Part shown: positions 46,456-58,169 of the stretch, piece by piece
Layout: each line of letters opens with the position of its first letter
Numbering within the stretch: position 1 is the stretch's first letter
Source: Hemileia vastatrix
Lineage: Eukaryota; Basidiomycota; Pucciniomycetes; Pucciniales; Zaghouaniaceae
Length of the DNA stretch: 64,000 bases
Reading direction: 5' to 3'
NCBI GenBank assembly: GCA_030280995.1
Contig: JASXTE010000008.1
Coordinates: forward strand, 5,227,001 to 5,291,000
Position numbers and translations under genes: made by a program
Notes under the pieces: generated by a model
What the model saw: only the letters and a program-made list of their open reading frames with translations
What the model was told of the DNA's origin: nothing
The model's database searches: none

Positions 46456-47119
46456 ATGTCCAAGAATTTGGCAGAAAAAATGGATAACATGCAAGTGGAT
46501 GAAATAGAAATTGACTATGATGCTGACACTGTAAGTTCTTCTAAAGTTGGTCATAAAAAATCTTATACTAACACAAAGAATTCACATACTGCAGGATGTG
46601 GAAATGACAGGAAATGCAAACAAAACAAACCCCCTTCCTCCAGTACCACAGAAGGAAGTAAAGCCTCTAGTGCCTCAATAAGGTCTTCCAAAAGGCTTCA
46701 AAATAAAAAAGCTTCCTCTGCCACAACAAATCAGCAACCTATCCAGTCATATAAAAGAGTTGAATACAGAAAATATGACGTACAAAGCAAAGGTAGACAC
46801 ATTGTGGGATCAGGTCCAAGAACTCAGGAACCAGATTCAGGCCCAGGCCCCTCCTCAGTTGCCTCCCAATCAACCTTCACAGCCACCCAGCTCAACCATC
46901 CAAAATCCAAATACTATGGAAGTAGAGCAATGGAAATGGGATTATCTAATGAGTCACTACCAACAGAATGTGCAACACCCTCCTCATCATCAGCCTGGCC
47001 CATCCAGAACACCCAATATCCATCCACCTCCTCATCCCTACCAACAAGGCAGGAGAAAGAAGGCCCAAGCACAATCCCAAACCCAGTATCAGGGGAAGTT
47101 TCCTCCTCTGCCATGGTAA
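46456..47119 (+). pseudogene. Accessory overlapping frame of B2, one stop
   Basis: Exon 1 46456-46530, intron 46531-46594 with intact GTAAGT, TACTAAC and CTGCAG, exon 2 46595-47119. A GAA-to-TAA change at 46679-46681 stops it at about codon 53. The rest, including WKWD-x5-Y and PPLPW, is intact, and an 18-bp deletion removes six residues without shifting frame. Confidence 0.65.
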
Positions 47120-50100
47120 GTAATTTGGTTGATAGTCACTTGGGTATGTTTTCTAATAAGACTTCTTCTACAGGTAATAATATTGAACATGGTGAAAGAA
47201 CAGTTAAACCTGTTAAAAGACAGCTTCCTGTAACTAGTAGCCCTATTGATGTAATTAGCAAATTGTAATTTGATGAACCTTTACATTTAAAATCTACATC
47301 TTTAATTAATCCTTCTCTTGCAATTAAAAATGATTCTGTTCCCCCTGAAATCTATACCTTAATTGAAAAAACTTCTGAGGGAATATTGAAAGATACCCTT
47401 GATTTTAATATTGTAAAAGACAAACTTTTGAGAGATGTGTTAATCCATGAAAATGATAGATTAAATAATTTACACTTGCAATGTAAAGTGAGTTCTTCTG
47501 TACAAGATACAGCTTATTTAAAAATCAAAGAAACCTTGAATATTGTTCTTAGTCAACAAAAACAAATAAGAAGTGACCATAGAGCTATCTCAGATAGAAA
47601 TATTAGTCTACATAAGACCTTGAGTGAATTGAAACCCCTTATTGAGGAAAATTATTCATTCAAAAATGAAATAAAATCTCTGCAAAATGAGTTTAAGAAG
47701 CTAAAAAATGATTTCCATGCACTAAGTACCAAACACTCAGTTTCTGAGGACAGAAATGTTCTATCTCTTGCAAAAGTAAATGACCAGATGTCTGAAATTC
47801 CAAGAATAAGAAACTATGTGTCTGACCTACAGGAAAAGTTCTCAACCTTAAACACCAATAATGAATTAAATGAGATTTCTGTAAATAAGCTGCATAAAAA
47901 TAAAAGGAAAAGGCCTGAGCAAAGTTCATCCTTTCTTCCTCATATTTCAACCATTAAACAAACTGACAATGAGTCTGTAAAATCTTTTGCTACTAGCAAA
48001 AAATCTTGTGATGGTCATGCACCAGCTGTTTCTGTAAATAATGAAATTTCTGAACACCTGGCTAAACTTCAGGAATTATTAATAATGAATAATTCAAACC
48101 AAAAAGTGGACCATCCCAGTAGTCAGAAAAACTGGCCTAAGTTAGACCAATATCCTACCTTTGATGGTGATTCTTCCTCTGATTGGCAACACTTTATCCA
48201 GAGAATTGATAATTTAAAGAGATCTTATAAACTACCTGATGAAGAAATTGTTTCTATGCTAATTTCTTTATTTTCCAATGTAGCCTTGATGTGGTATGAA
48301 TCTGTCCTCTTAGATAACAATCATTATACATGGAATGATTGGAAATCCTTGATTGAGAATCAGTTTTGTGGTTCAAAATTCAGGTTAGCTCAGCAGAGAC
48401 TGTATGAGAATACTAGATATGTATCCTCCTCTGTTGAAAAGCCCATTGTTTTTCTGATGAAAATAACTAAAATCCTTAGAGCAATTGATCCAAAGTTGGA
48501 TTATGATATTTGGAGAGATAAAATCTTGTATAAATTACCAAATTCTCTTAGGGAGTTGATTGTTGCTAGAACTGAGCATGTAAGGGAAAATTCTTCTTTC
48601 ATTAATATCTGTAATGAAGTACTACTCAACCATAGATATGAAACAAAGAATTACCTTAGTAAATCTTATAATGATCAGAATAAACCTTCTATAAAGCTCC
48701 CAGGAAAATCTGGTAAACCCTCTGCCCCAGTTGCACCTAAAAAATATGCAACAAATACTTGTTATAAATGTAACAAACCGTGGCAGAAAGGTCATGTTTG
48801 TGACAAGAAAATTCATCTTGTTGAACAAAATGAAGACACTGATGAAGTTGAACTTGATGTCAATAATTCTTCCAGTGACTGTGAAAGTAATATATCCTAT
48901 GACAATGAATCTGTTAAAGATGTTTTAATGTTGGAACATGATGTCCATTATTTAAATAATATATCTGAAGATTGTGTATTGAATTTATCTTCAGTAGAAA
49001 ATGCTGAGATAATTAAAGATATTACTAACAATTCTATTCCTATATCCCCTTTAAAGGCACCTGTTATCATTAATGGTAAAAATTTTGATGTAGTTCTTGA
49101 TTCTGGTGCTGGAGGAAGTGTAGTATCTGAAAAAGCTTTGGCTTCAGTGGATAAGGAATATTTGAGTAAATTATTGCCTATAACTTCTGAAAAATGGAGA
49201 GGGTATGGTTCTACCTTATTTCCTATTGGCAAATACAAAACCTCTGTATTTTTCAAATATAATGGTGGTTTTGTCAGAGCTATTTGTGAGTTTTTTGTCA
49301 TGAAAAATGATAATTTGAGCAATTGGTTTATTATGGGAAATGATATTTTAACCATGTTTGGTGTGAAACTGGACCCAGCAAATAATTGCTTTACCTTAGG
49401 AATGAATGGGAAAAGAAAATTCAAAATTTCTTCTCCTAGACCTTCTGGGCATTTGTTGAAATCTTGTAACTCACTGACCCAATGTAAAGGTAGAACAACA
49501 ACTGAAATGGATGATTTATTACATGAAATAAATACTGCTTCTTTTGGTGATCAGTTGACTTGTGAACAAAAAGATTCTATTGTTGCCTCTATTACCTCTT
49601 TCCCTATGGCTTTTGCTCATGGGTCTCATGTCTTGGGAATTGTTCAGGAAGAAATGAAGATTACCTTATCCTGTAATTTGAGTGATATTCCTCCTACCCT
49701 TAAGAAAAAACCATATCCTGCTTCTCCATCAAAAAGAAAAGATATTGAAGATAATATTGAAACATTATTGAAAATGAATATCATTGAGAAAGTGGATGTC
49801 ACCCCCAAATATTGTGTCATCTCCCCAGTCTTAATTTCTTATGAAAAAGATAAAGCTAGATTATGTGGAGATTACAGAGCTTTAAATACTTATACTGTTG
49901 ATGATATTTATCCTTTACCCAGAATTAATTCAATACAAGCTACCTTGCAAGGTGCAAAATTTATTAGTTGTCTGGATGGTAATAAAGGTTATCATCAAGT
50001 TCCAGTTGAGAAAAATTCTCAAAATTTTTTTCTTATTGCTACTCATATGGGAATATATAAGTATGTTAGGATGCCATTTGGCCCTAAAAATGCTCCTTCA

Positions 50101-52604
50101 GTTTTCCAGAAGTTCATGGATAACACTTTCCATCAAGAAATTATTGAAGGTTGGCTCATGGTTTATATTGATGATATTATTGTTTTTTCTAAAACTTTTG
50201 ATGAACATATAATTCACTTGAATAGAGTTTTCCAAAAAATGGATGAAATCAATATGACCTTATCTCTAAAAAAGTGTAAATTTGGTTTTCAATCTTTGAA
50301 ATTCCTTGGCCATGTTGTGTCAGGCTTACAAATTTGTGTAGACCATAATAAAGTTGCTGCCATTCAAAATGTGAAAGCACCAACTTCTGTAAGAGAAATC
50401 CAAAGTTTTTTGGGTATGTGTGGCTATTATAGACAATATATTAAAAATTATCAGGTCATAGCCTTGCCTCTTACAAAACTGACCAGAAAAGATGTTGCTT
50501 TTCTCTGGAATAATGACTGTCAGAAAGCTTTTAATACATTGAAAAGTTGCTTAATGATAGCCCCTATATTGGCTCTTCCAGATTTTAACAAGCCATTTGT
50601 ACTTTATACAGATGCTAGCTTTATTGGTCTGGGAGCTGCCCTTCACCAAAAGCAAATTATTAATGATAAATCCTCAGAGGTTGTAATTAGTTATATTTCA
50701 AGAACCTTAAGAAATAGTGAATTGAAATATGGTGCCACTCAATTGGAGTGCTTAGCAGTTGTTTGGGCTCTTGAGAAACTTCATTACTATTTGGATGACC
50801 AAAAATTTGAGTTGGTAACTATCTGTATTGCTGTGAAATCTCTCTTAAACCTAAAGACACCTAACAGACATATGTTCAGGTGGCAACTTGCTGTTCAAGA
50901 ATACAGAGGAAGGATGACAATTATCCATAGAGCTGGAAATGTTCACTCTAATGTTGATATGCTCTCCAGATTGCCTCTGCCAAATAATGACTCCAATCCT
51001 GCTTATGTACCTGAAGATGATACTGTTCATATCCATGGTATATTTATAGTTGATGTGGAAGAGGATTTATTACAGTTAATACTGGATTCATATGATAAAG
51101 ATTCTGATTTAAATAAATTAGTTACTATTTTGAATGATCCTAAGAATGCTTCAATTCAAGCATTAATAAAAACTCTTCCTGAAAAGTACCAAAATGCTTT
51201 AAGTAAAGGAAAGTTTTCTATTGAAGATGGTTATATATATTATAGAAGGAAGCTTACCAATGTAATTGTTATTCCTCCTTCAATGAAAGAAACTATCCTC
51301 AAACTTTGTCATGATGACATATTAGCTGGTCATTTTGATCTTGAAAAAACATTGATTAGAATCAAAAACACTGCATGGTGGGCTAATATGTCTGAAGACA
51401 CAAAATTATATGTTGAATCTTGTGATTCCTGCCAAAAATCTAAAAGGTTAACAGGTAAGAGAGCAGGGTTATTACAACATATTGAAGCACCTAGTGCTCC
51501 CTGGCAAATCATTAATATGGATTTTGTCACTGGTCTTCCTGTTGCAGGTAAAGACAGCTTTAACTCTTGTTGGGTAATAGTGGATAGATTCACTAAAATG
51601 TGCAAATTTATTCCAACCCACAAAGATGTATCCACCAAAGAATTAGCTTTCTTATGGTGGTCTTACATGTTTAATATTATTGGTTTTCCAAAAGCCATTA
51701 TCTCTGATAGGGATCCAAAATTTACTTCTGAGTTTTGGACCTCTTTGATGGATATTTGTGGCTGTGAGTTAAAATTGTCTACAGTTCACCATCCTCAGAC
51801 TGATGGTCTATCTGAAAGAATGATTCAAACTCTGGAAGATATGATTAGAAGGTATTGTGCCTTTGGTTTAGAATATAAAGACAATGACAGATTTACTCAT
51901 GATTGGGTCACTCTTTTGCCTGGTCTTGAATTTGCATATAATAGCACTGTTCATTCTGTCACTGAGAAAAAGCCTTTTGAGCTTTGGTTAGGTTATGTCC
52001 CAAACACTCCTGCTCAGATTCTCAATAATAAATTACCTAAGTTGGAACTACACCCTGGTGTAAAATCTTTTATGCAAATGCAACAGCTATGCAGAAAACA
52101 TGCTCAAAGTTGTATTGATAAAGCATTTGAATATGAAAAGAAAAGATGGGATAAATCCCATAAAGAATATACATTTAACAAGGGTGATGAAGTGTTGATC
52201 TCTACTGTCCATTTCAATTTACAGGGTAACCACAAATTAAAAGATCCTTTTGTAGGACCATTTGTTGTTAAAAGAATGGTTGGTGATAATGCAGTAGAAG
52301 TTGTATTGTATTCTCCATATGATAGGAAACATCCTGTCTTTCCCATTTCTTTGCTTAAACCTTATACTTCCAACAGTGACTTATTTCCAAAAAAAGAGGA
52401 AGACCTATGAAGAACCCTCAGGAAGTCACAGAAACAGCAGAAATTGATAAAATTCTCAATGATAGAATTATCACTTGTGAGAGAGGTACTGAATATTTAT
52501 TGAGATATAAGAACAAATCATCTGAACATGATGCATGGATACCTGGCAAGGAAATTTCAAATCTGCCTGCTCTGTTGAAAAAATACAAAAAGAAAAAATC
52601 TTAG
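46456..52604 (+). pseudogene. Gag-Pol polyprotein of B2
   Basis: The frame from 46456 is stopped by TAA at 47266-47268 (TCA to TAA relative to B1) and then open to 52410. A one-base loss near 52390-52400 puts the chromodomain (52407-52604) in another frame. Gag core, zinc knuckle, DSGA protease, YIDD RT and DD35E integrase are present. The third RNase H catalytic Asp is replaced by Ile (codon 50821-50823, reading TICIAV where B1 has TDCSAV). An 18-bp in-frame deletion near 46868 lies in the overlap region. Confidence 0.93.
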
Positions 52605-52628
52605 CATTTTTTTTATATTGTTTTTTTT

Positions 52629-52640
52629 AGAGTGAGGGAG
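52629..52640 (+). promoter_or_regulatory. Polypurine tract of B2
   Basis: AGAGTGAGGGAG directly before the 3' LTR. Confidence 0.8.
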
Positions 52641-53777
52641 TGTCAGCCAGGCTATTCCAGGAGTCCAGTAAATGATATATAAATTATAAAACCTTAAAGA
52701 GTGGGTAAGACTTGTATTTAATGAATATAACTTAATATTTTATTGCATAATGAAATTATATAAGAATTTTATTATATACAAGTGTTACATTAAATTTATT
52801 GGTTATATATATTTTTATATACAATTAAATTGAACATAATATAATATATTCTACAAATAATGGCGCATTTTTATGTATTTAATAATTATAAATTTATATT
52901 TAATTAATTGAAAAACATATATTATAATTACAAGTGTAAAATTGATTTATAATATATTTAAATTAATTACTTAAATTTATATATTAAATAATACCTCTCA
53001 TATGATACTAAACAATAATTAATGATGCTTCTTTTGACCCTTAATTGTGTTAGAAAAAAACAAATAAATTAATTTGGACTAAATTGAGATTAATTGCTTG
53101 TTTTGTTGTGTCAAATTATTTTTTGTTTCACTTAAAATGTCCTTTAATCAGAATGTACCATCCGTTTGGAATTATATTTCTCATAGTTCCTATGTTTCCA
53201 ATCTTGTTTAGTTATTCACTATTGTCACTTACTGATTTGGGAATTAATGGCGGGGAAATTGGATTCTTAATTGGGGTTTTAATTATTTGTTTCATGTTTT
53301 TCTCTATATTGTTATGTTTCATTTACTCTTTTGATATATTTGTTTTATTCCATTCTAATTATTGTATTTACAAAGATAGTAGCGCTTCAGAGGACCCATT
53401 GCCTATAAAAGTGCCTTGGATAATCCCCTGTAGCCTCATCACTTATTACACACTCAACAAATTAAATAACCATTTTATTACGTTTATATTTTTTTATTAG
53501 TAATACAAATCTAATTTAAATTCTATACAACAAATCAAAGGTTGCTTTAAGTCTAATAGTAATTAAAATTGTTTGCCGCGCAGTACCCTTACATTTAATA
53601 ATATTATTATTAATAAAATCTAAGTTTTTGTCACCTCTCAAAGTTGCTCACCATTGTCTCCCTCTCAAATAAATTATATATATATATTTGGTTTATTTCT
53701 TTATTTTACTTTGTCCTCCTCCTTCTCTCCTCCTTTTTCTCCTATTTTTCTTACCTCTTCTAGACGACTGACCGACA
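52641..53777 (+). repeat. 3' LTR of B2
   Basis: 1137 bp, complete, ending GACCGACA, followed by target copy ACTTC. Confidence 0.95.
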
Positions 53778-53782
53778 ACTTC

Positions 53783-54208
53783 ACTCACTTTGGCTGTTAT
53801 TTTCAAATCAATAGGGAGCTGGTCAATAGAATTTATAAGGTAAGAGAAAAAAGTGAGGTAAAACAAAAAACATTAGGTAGAAAAAAAAGTATGGGGTGTA
53901 ATATAGGTTGTAAGCTTTTATTTTTATTTCACAAATCAACATTTTACAAGACATATATGATACTCTAATTACCTAAATTAATGATACATAAGGCAGTGTG
54001 TTGTATAATGGTAATCATGAGGAAATTTTTTTCTCATGAGGTTCATGTATACATTTGTGTTGGATTTCATTGACTTTGATCACAGATGATTTCCATTAAC
54101 ATTTTTACTTGAATTTTCATTAATTTAAGTTTTTTAATTATCTTATAAGACTTGTTTACATATTAATTTATGCAATGAACAAATATTTTGGCAATCTATG
54201 CCCCTACT
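53783..54208. other. AT-rich sequence downstream of the Myb/SANT-like pseudogene
   Basis: No gene recognised. Lies 3' of the minus-strand pseudogene and may hold its untranslated end or transposon interior. Confidence 0.4.
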
Positions 54209-54209
54209 T

Positions 54210-54350
54210 CAATAAAACACAGAGGAGGGTATTGCCATTTTTTTGTCATAAATTTTTTCTGACTTAGAAAAACAATGGTCATCCTCACCCCCTGTTATGA
54301 TAAATAGCAGGGGAGGGTATTTCCAAAAAAAATTTTTGACATAAATCATT
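54210..54350. repeat. Short direct duplication in the pseudogene tail
   Basis: A GGAGGGTATTGCC ... TCATAAAT block near 54225 is repeated as GGAGGGTATTTCC ... CATAAAT near 54314, about 90 bp apart. Confidence 0.4.
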
Positions 54351-55050
54351 TTTAACTCATTGGCTTGTAACTGAATTTTGGTGTTTTCCAATTGAACTTG
54401 ATTATTTTTGAATTTTTCATCATGCTCTCTTTGAATTCTAACCTCCCTCTCCAAATCTAAATGATATTTCTCAACTTCTAAAAAAATTTCTTCCTTTTTT
54501 TGTGAATGAAACCACTTCTCTAGCTCAAAAAGCAGTTGATGTTCTGCAGTTTATTCATGAGAATCCAACTTCATGATTTCAATTTGCACTTGTTTTTTTT
54601 CTGAAACAAGTTTAACTTTTAAGAGTAAGAGAAATAAATTAAGAAAAATTCTTTAGTCAAAACAAAAACAAAAAATGTAACCTTGTTTGCATTTATTAAC
54701 AATCTCCCCATAAGCAGGAAAAACAGCCTTTGAGGGTTGACATTAGGCCTTTGTCCAGAGAGTTTGTCCATTTGGTCATAAAGAGGACACATAGAGTTGA
54801 GTTTTTCAAAAACAGATGTGATTCCATGCTTTTCATCATCTTTTGTACCCACAAACCCAGTCAAAGAAGAAGCTATCTTTGCTTTCTTTTATTTTGTTTG
54901 ATAGTTTTTGAATCTTTCCCTCATTTGCTTTGTTGTCAAATCCATCCTACCTTTAGTTTTTGATTTCAACTCCACTGCCATTTGATTAAAGCCACTCACT
55001 TTTTATGCTGGTGGAGGACCAACTTGAGTGGACTTTGCACAGCCAAAACA

Positions 55051-55311
55051 CACTACGCAATATAGGGGGTGGACTTGTTAGCAAGTCCTCAACCTGAACT
55101 CAGATGGAACTCAGATGGAACTCAGACTGAACTCAGACTGAACCCATACTGAACTCTACTTGAACACCCACCTAAAACTGTTCTGCTGAGTGGTGTTCAT
55201 CCCTGATTGTATGGTTCCTTTATCAATAGCTCAATGTGTGTTCAATCTATGGTGAGTTTGGGTCCAAGGTTGCGGACTTGCTAGCAAGTCCGCCCCCCAT
55301 ATTGTGTGGTG
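55051..55311 (-). mobile_element. CACTA-like palindrome-ended MITE, 261 bp, copy 2
   Basis: Begins CACTACGCAATATAGGGGG and ends CCCCCCATATTGTGTGGTG, flanked by ACA (55048-55050, 55312-55314). It has the same length as copy 1 (8623-8883) and is its near-identical reverse complement, with the same subterminal palindromes (one carries a single change, CTTGTTAGCAAG). It sits inside the coding part of the Myb/SANT-like pseudogene. Confidence 0.88.
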
Positions 55312-55380
55312 ACAGGCATCAAAATTAGATTTAATTTTTGGCCAGTTAATTACAAACTGTAGGTTAGATGGTTTCAATTG

Positions 55381-55663
55381 AGTAAATTTTTGAGAAGTAG
55401 ATTTTGGGCAAGGAATGATAAATTAACACTAAATAAAGAAATTAGTTAAAAAAGAAAATTTTGTTGAAGAAAAGGAGAGACTAACAAAGATTTTAGATAT
55501 TTGTGATGCCCTGTATAAAAATAAGAAGTTGTGAGTATAGAAATTTGAGCAGGACAATTTTCTAAAAAACAGAATAAATTGTAATAGACTTACTGTGGTG
55601 TGAAGGAGAAAAATTTGATTTGGAAATGAACTGGGGGAGAAGAGTTGTGGTGTGGAGTATATA
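55381..55663. other. Flank between the pseudogene and B3
   Basis: A-rich DNA that probably contains the 5' part or upstream region of the minus-strand Myb/SANT-like pseudogene. No separate feature is supported. Confidence 0.35.
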
Positions 55664-56797
55664 TGTCAGCCAGGCTATTCCAGGAGTCCAGTAAATGATA
55701 TGTAACTTATAGAACCTGAAAGAGTGGGTAAGAATTGTATTTAATGAATATAAATTAATATTTTATTGCATAATAAAATTATATAAGTATTTTATTATAT
55801 ACAAGTGTTATATTAATTTTATTGGTTATATAAATTTTTATATACATTTAAATTGAACATAATATAATATATTCTACAAATAATGGCACATTTTTATGTA
55901 TTAAATAATTATAAATTTGTATTTAATTAATTGAAAAATATATATTATAATTATAAGTGTAAAATTGACTTATAATATATTTAAATTAATTATTTAAATT
56001 TATATATTAAATAACACCTTTCATATAATACTAAACAATAATTAATGACGCTTCTTTTGGCCCTTAATTGTGTCAGGAAAAACCAATTAATTAATTTATA
56101 CTAAATTGAGATTAATTACATGTTTGTTGCGTCAAAGTATTTTTTGTTTCACTTAAAATATCCTTAAATCAGACTGTACCATCTATTTGGAATTATTTTT
56201 TTCATAGTTCCTATGTTCCAATCTTGTTTAGTTATTCACTATTTTTACTTACTGATTTGGGAATTAATGGCGGGAAAATTGGATTCTTAATTGGGGTTTT
56301 AATTATTTGTTTCATATTTTTCTCTACATTGTTATGTTTCATTTACTCTTTGATATACTTGTTTTATTCTATTCTAATTATTGTATTTACAAATATAGTG
56401 GCGCTTCAGAGGACCCATTGCCTATAAAAGGGCCTTGGATAATCCCCTGTAGCCTCATCACTTATTATACACTCCACAAATTAAATACAATTTTATTACG
56501 TTTATATTTTTTTTATTAGTAATAAAATTCTAATTAAAATTCTATATAACAATTTAAAGGTTGCTTTAAGTCTTATAGTAATTAAAAGTGTTTGCCGCGC
56601 AGAACCCTTACCTTAAATAATATTATTATTAATAAAGTCTAAGTTTTTGTCATCTCTCAAGTTACTCGCCGTTGTTTTCCTTTTAAATAAATTAAATATT
56701 CTATTATAGTTTATTTCTTTTATCTTTTCCCTTGTCCTCCTCCTTTTTCCTCCTTTTCTCCTCTTTTCCTTACCTTCTTCTAGACGACGGACCGACA
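55664..56797 (+). repeat. 5' LTR of B3
   Basis: 1134 bp, TGTCAGCC to GACCGACA; TATA box 56423-56431. The primer-binding site TGGGGACCTTTCC follows at 56800-56812. Confidence 0.95.
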
Positions 56798-57487
56798 ACT
56801 GGGGACCTTTCCAAGCAATGATGACGATCAAGCCTGGCGACAAACGACAAAACTCACGGACCACCTAGCAAAAAAAAAAATTTTGCCGCGACTGTGTTTC
56901 GAACTTGGGTTCGATCTCTTAGGTTTATATTATATTAATTCTTATATTATTTTAAAGTGATTTTTCAATCACTATAGTAAGTTCACCTTTGCACCTCTCA
57001 TTCATATTACTATATTTTTACTGCAATAACAGTGATTGTGGCTTAATTGCTGATTCACTGAGTGTAAGTGTTCAATTATTAAATTTTTTTTTCCTAGTTG
57101 ACCATTATAGAGTGTTAAATCCTCTTAGTCCTAGAAGAATTGACATTTTTTATTAATACAAATTGAATTATTAATTTAATTTTTTTTATATTATTAATTA
57201 TTGTTAATTTTGGTTGACTTAAAAATACTTTGTGCTTAGTCCCAAATATATTGCCATATTTAATATTGGTAATTAATTGGTTAAATTAACTTGATTGTTT
57301 ATTCCCAATTTAACCTTGCAATCCATTTTTTAAAAAATTAATATTTTATAATTATTACTTTATATTGAATTTTTTTTTTCTATAATTTAATTAATAAATT
57401 TTTTTTTTTTTATTTTGAGAAATTATTAAATAACTTTTATTATTTTTTTTTAAAAAATAAGAAGTAAATTAAAATCTTCCCACTAGT
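56798..57487 (+). other. Leader of B3
   Basis: Same plan as the B1 leader: primer-binding site, candidate GTAAGTTCACC leader intron near 56978, then A/T-rich untranslated DNA. Confidence 0.65.
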
Positions 57488-58169
57488 ATGTCCAACAATT
57501 TGGCTGACAAAATGGATAACATGCAAGTGGATGAAATTGAAATTGACTATGATGCTGACACTGTAAGTTCTTCTAAAGTTGGACATAAAAAATCTTATGC
57601 TAACACAAAGAATTCACATACTGCAGGATGTGGAAATGACAGGAAATGTAAACAAACCAAACCCCCTTCCCCCAGTACCACAGAAGGAAGTAAAGCCTCT
57701 AGTGCCTCAAGAAGGTCTTCCAAAAGGCTTCAAAATAAAAAAGCTTCCTCTGCCACAACAAATCAGAAACCTATCCAGTCATATAAAAGAGTTGAAGACA
57801 GAAAATATGACATACAAAGAAAAGGTAGACACCTTGTGGGATCAGGTTCAAGAACTCAGGAACCAGATTCAGGCCCAGGCCCCTCCTCAGTTGCCTCCCA
57901 ATCAGCCTCAGTTTCAGGCTCAACCTTCACAGCCACCCAGCTCAACCATCCAAAATCCAAATACTATGGAAGTAGAGCAATGGAAATGGGATTATCTAAT
58001 GAGTCACTACCAACAGAATGTGCAACACCCTCCTCATCATCAGCCTGGCCCATCCAGAACACCCAATATCCATCCACCTCCTCATCCCTACCAACAAGGC
58101 AGGAGAAAGAAGGCCCAAGCACAATCCCAAACCCAGTCTCAGGGGAAGTTTCCTCCTCTGCCATGGTAA
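57488..58169 (+). CDS. Spliced overlapping accessory protein of B3 (predicted)
   Basis: Exon 1 57488-57562, intron 57563-57626 (64 nt, GTAAGT, TGCTAACA, CTGCAG), exon 2 57627-58169; open to the PPLPW stop and 205 residues long. Compared with B1 it has only scattered substitutions, retaining the coiled coil, WKWD-x5-Y and RRKK. The Gag-Pol frame of the same copy is badly damaged downstream. Confidence 0.65.

Larger units (their letters stand above)
44633..53777 (+). mobile_element. Ty3/gypsy retrotransposon B2
   Basis: LTRs 44633-45770 and 52641-53777 with about fourteen visible differences; target duplication ACTTC (44628-44632, 53778-53782). Full-length gag-pol with a stop, a terminal frameshift and a lost RNase H aspartate. 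Older than B1 by LTR divergence. Confidence 0.95.
54209..55380 (-). pseudogene. Myb/SANT-like DNA-binding gene, broken by a MITE and stops
   Basis: Read on the minus strand from about 55380: a helix with INWPKIKSNFDAC, then the MITE (55051-55311), then VGPPPA, a stop, GFNQMAVELKSKTKGRMDL, a KQMRERFKNYQ helix, a stop, ITSVFEKLNSMCPLYDQMD and GQRPNVNP. A frameshift near 54730 and a probable intron (about 54605-54670) precede a coiled-coil exon (about 54600-54330; LEREVRIQREHDEKF, QLENTKIQLQANELK). Removing the MITE and one TGT copy joins the exon in frame. It is homologous to the pseudogene at 5489-6771. Likely the DNA-binding protein gene of a Harbinger-like element; no transposase was found nearby. 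Confidence 0.7.
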
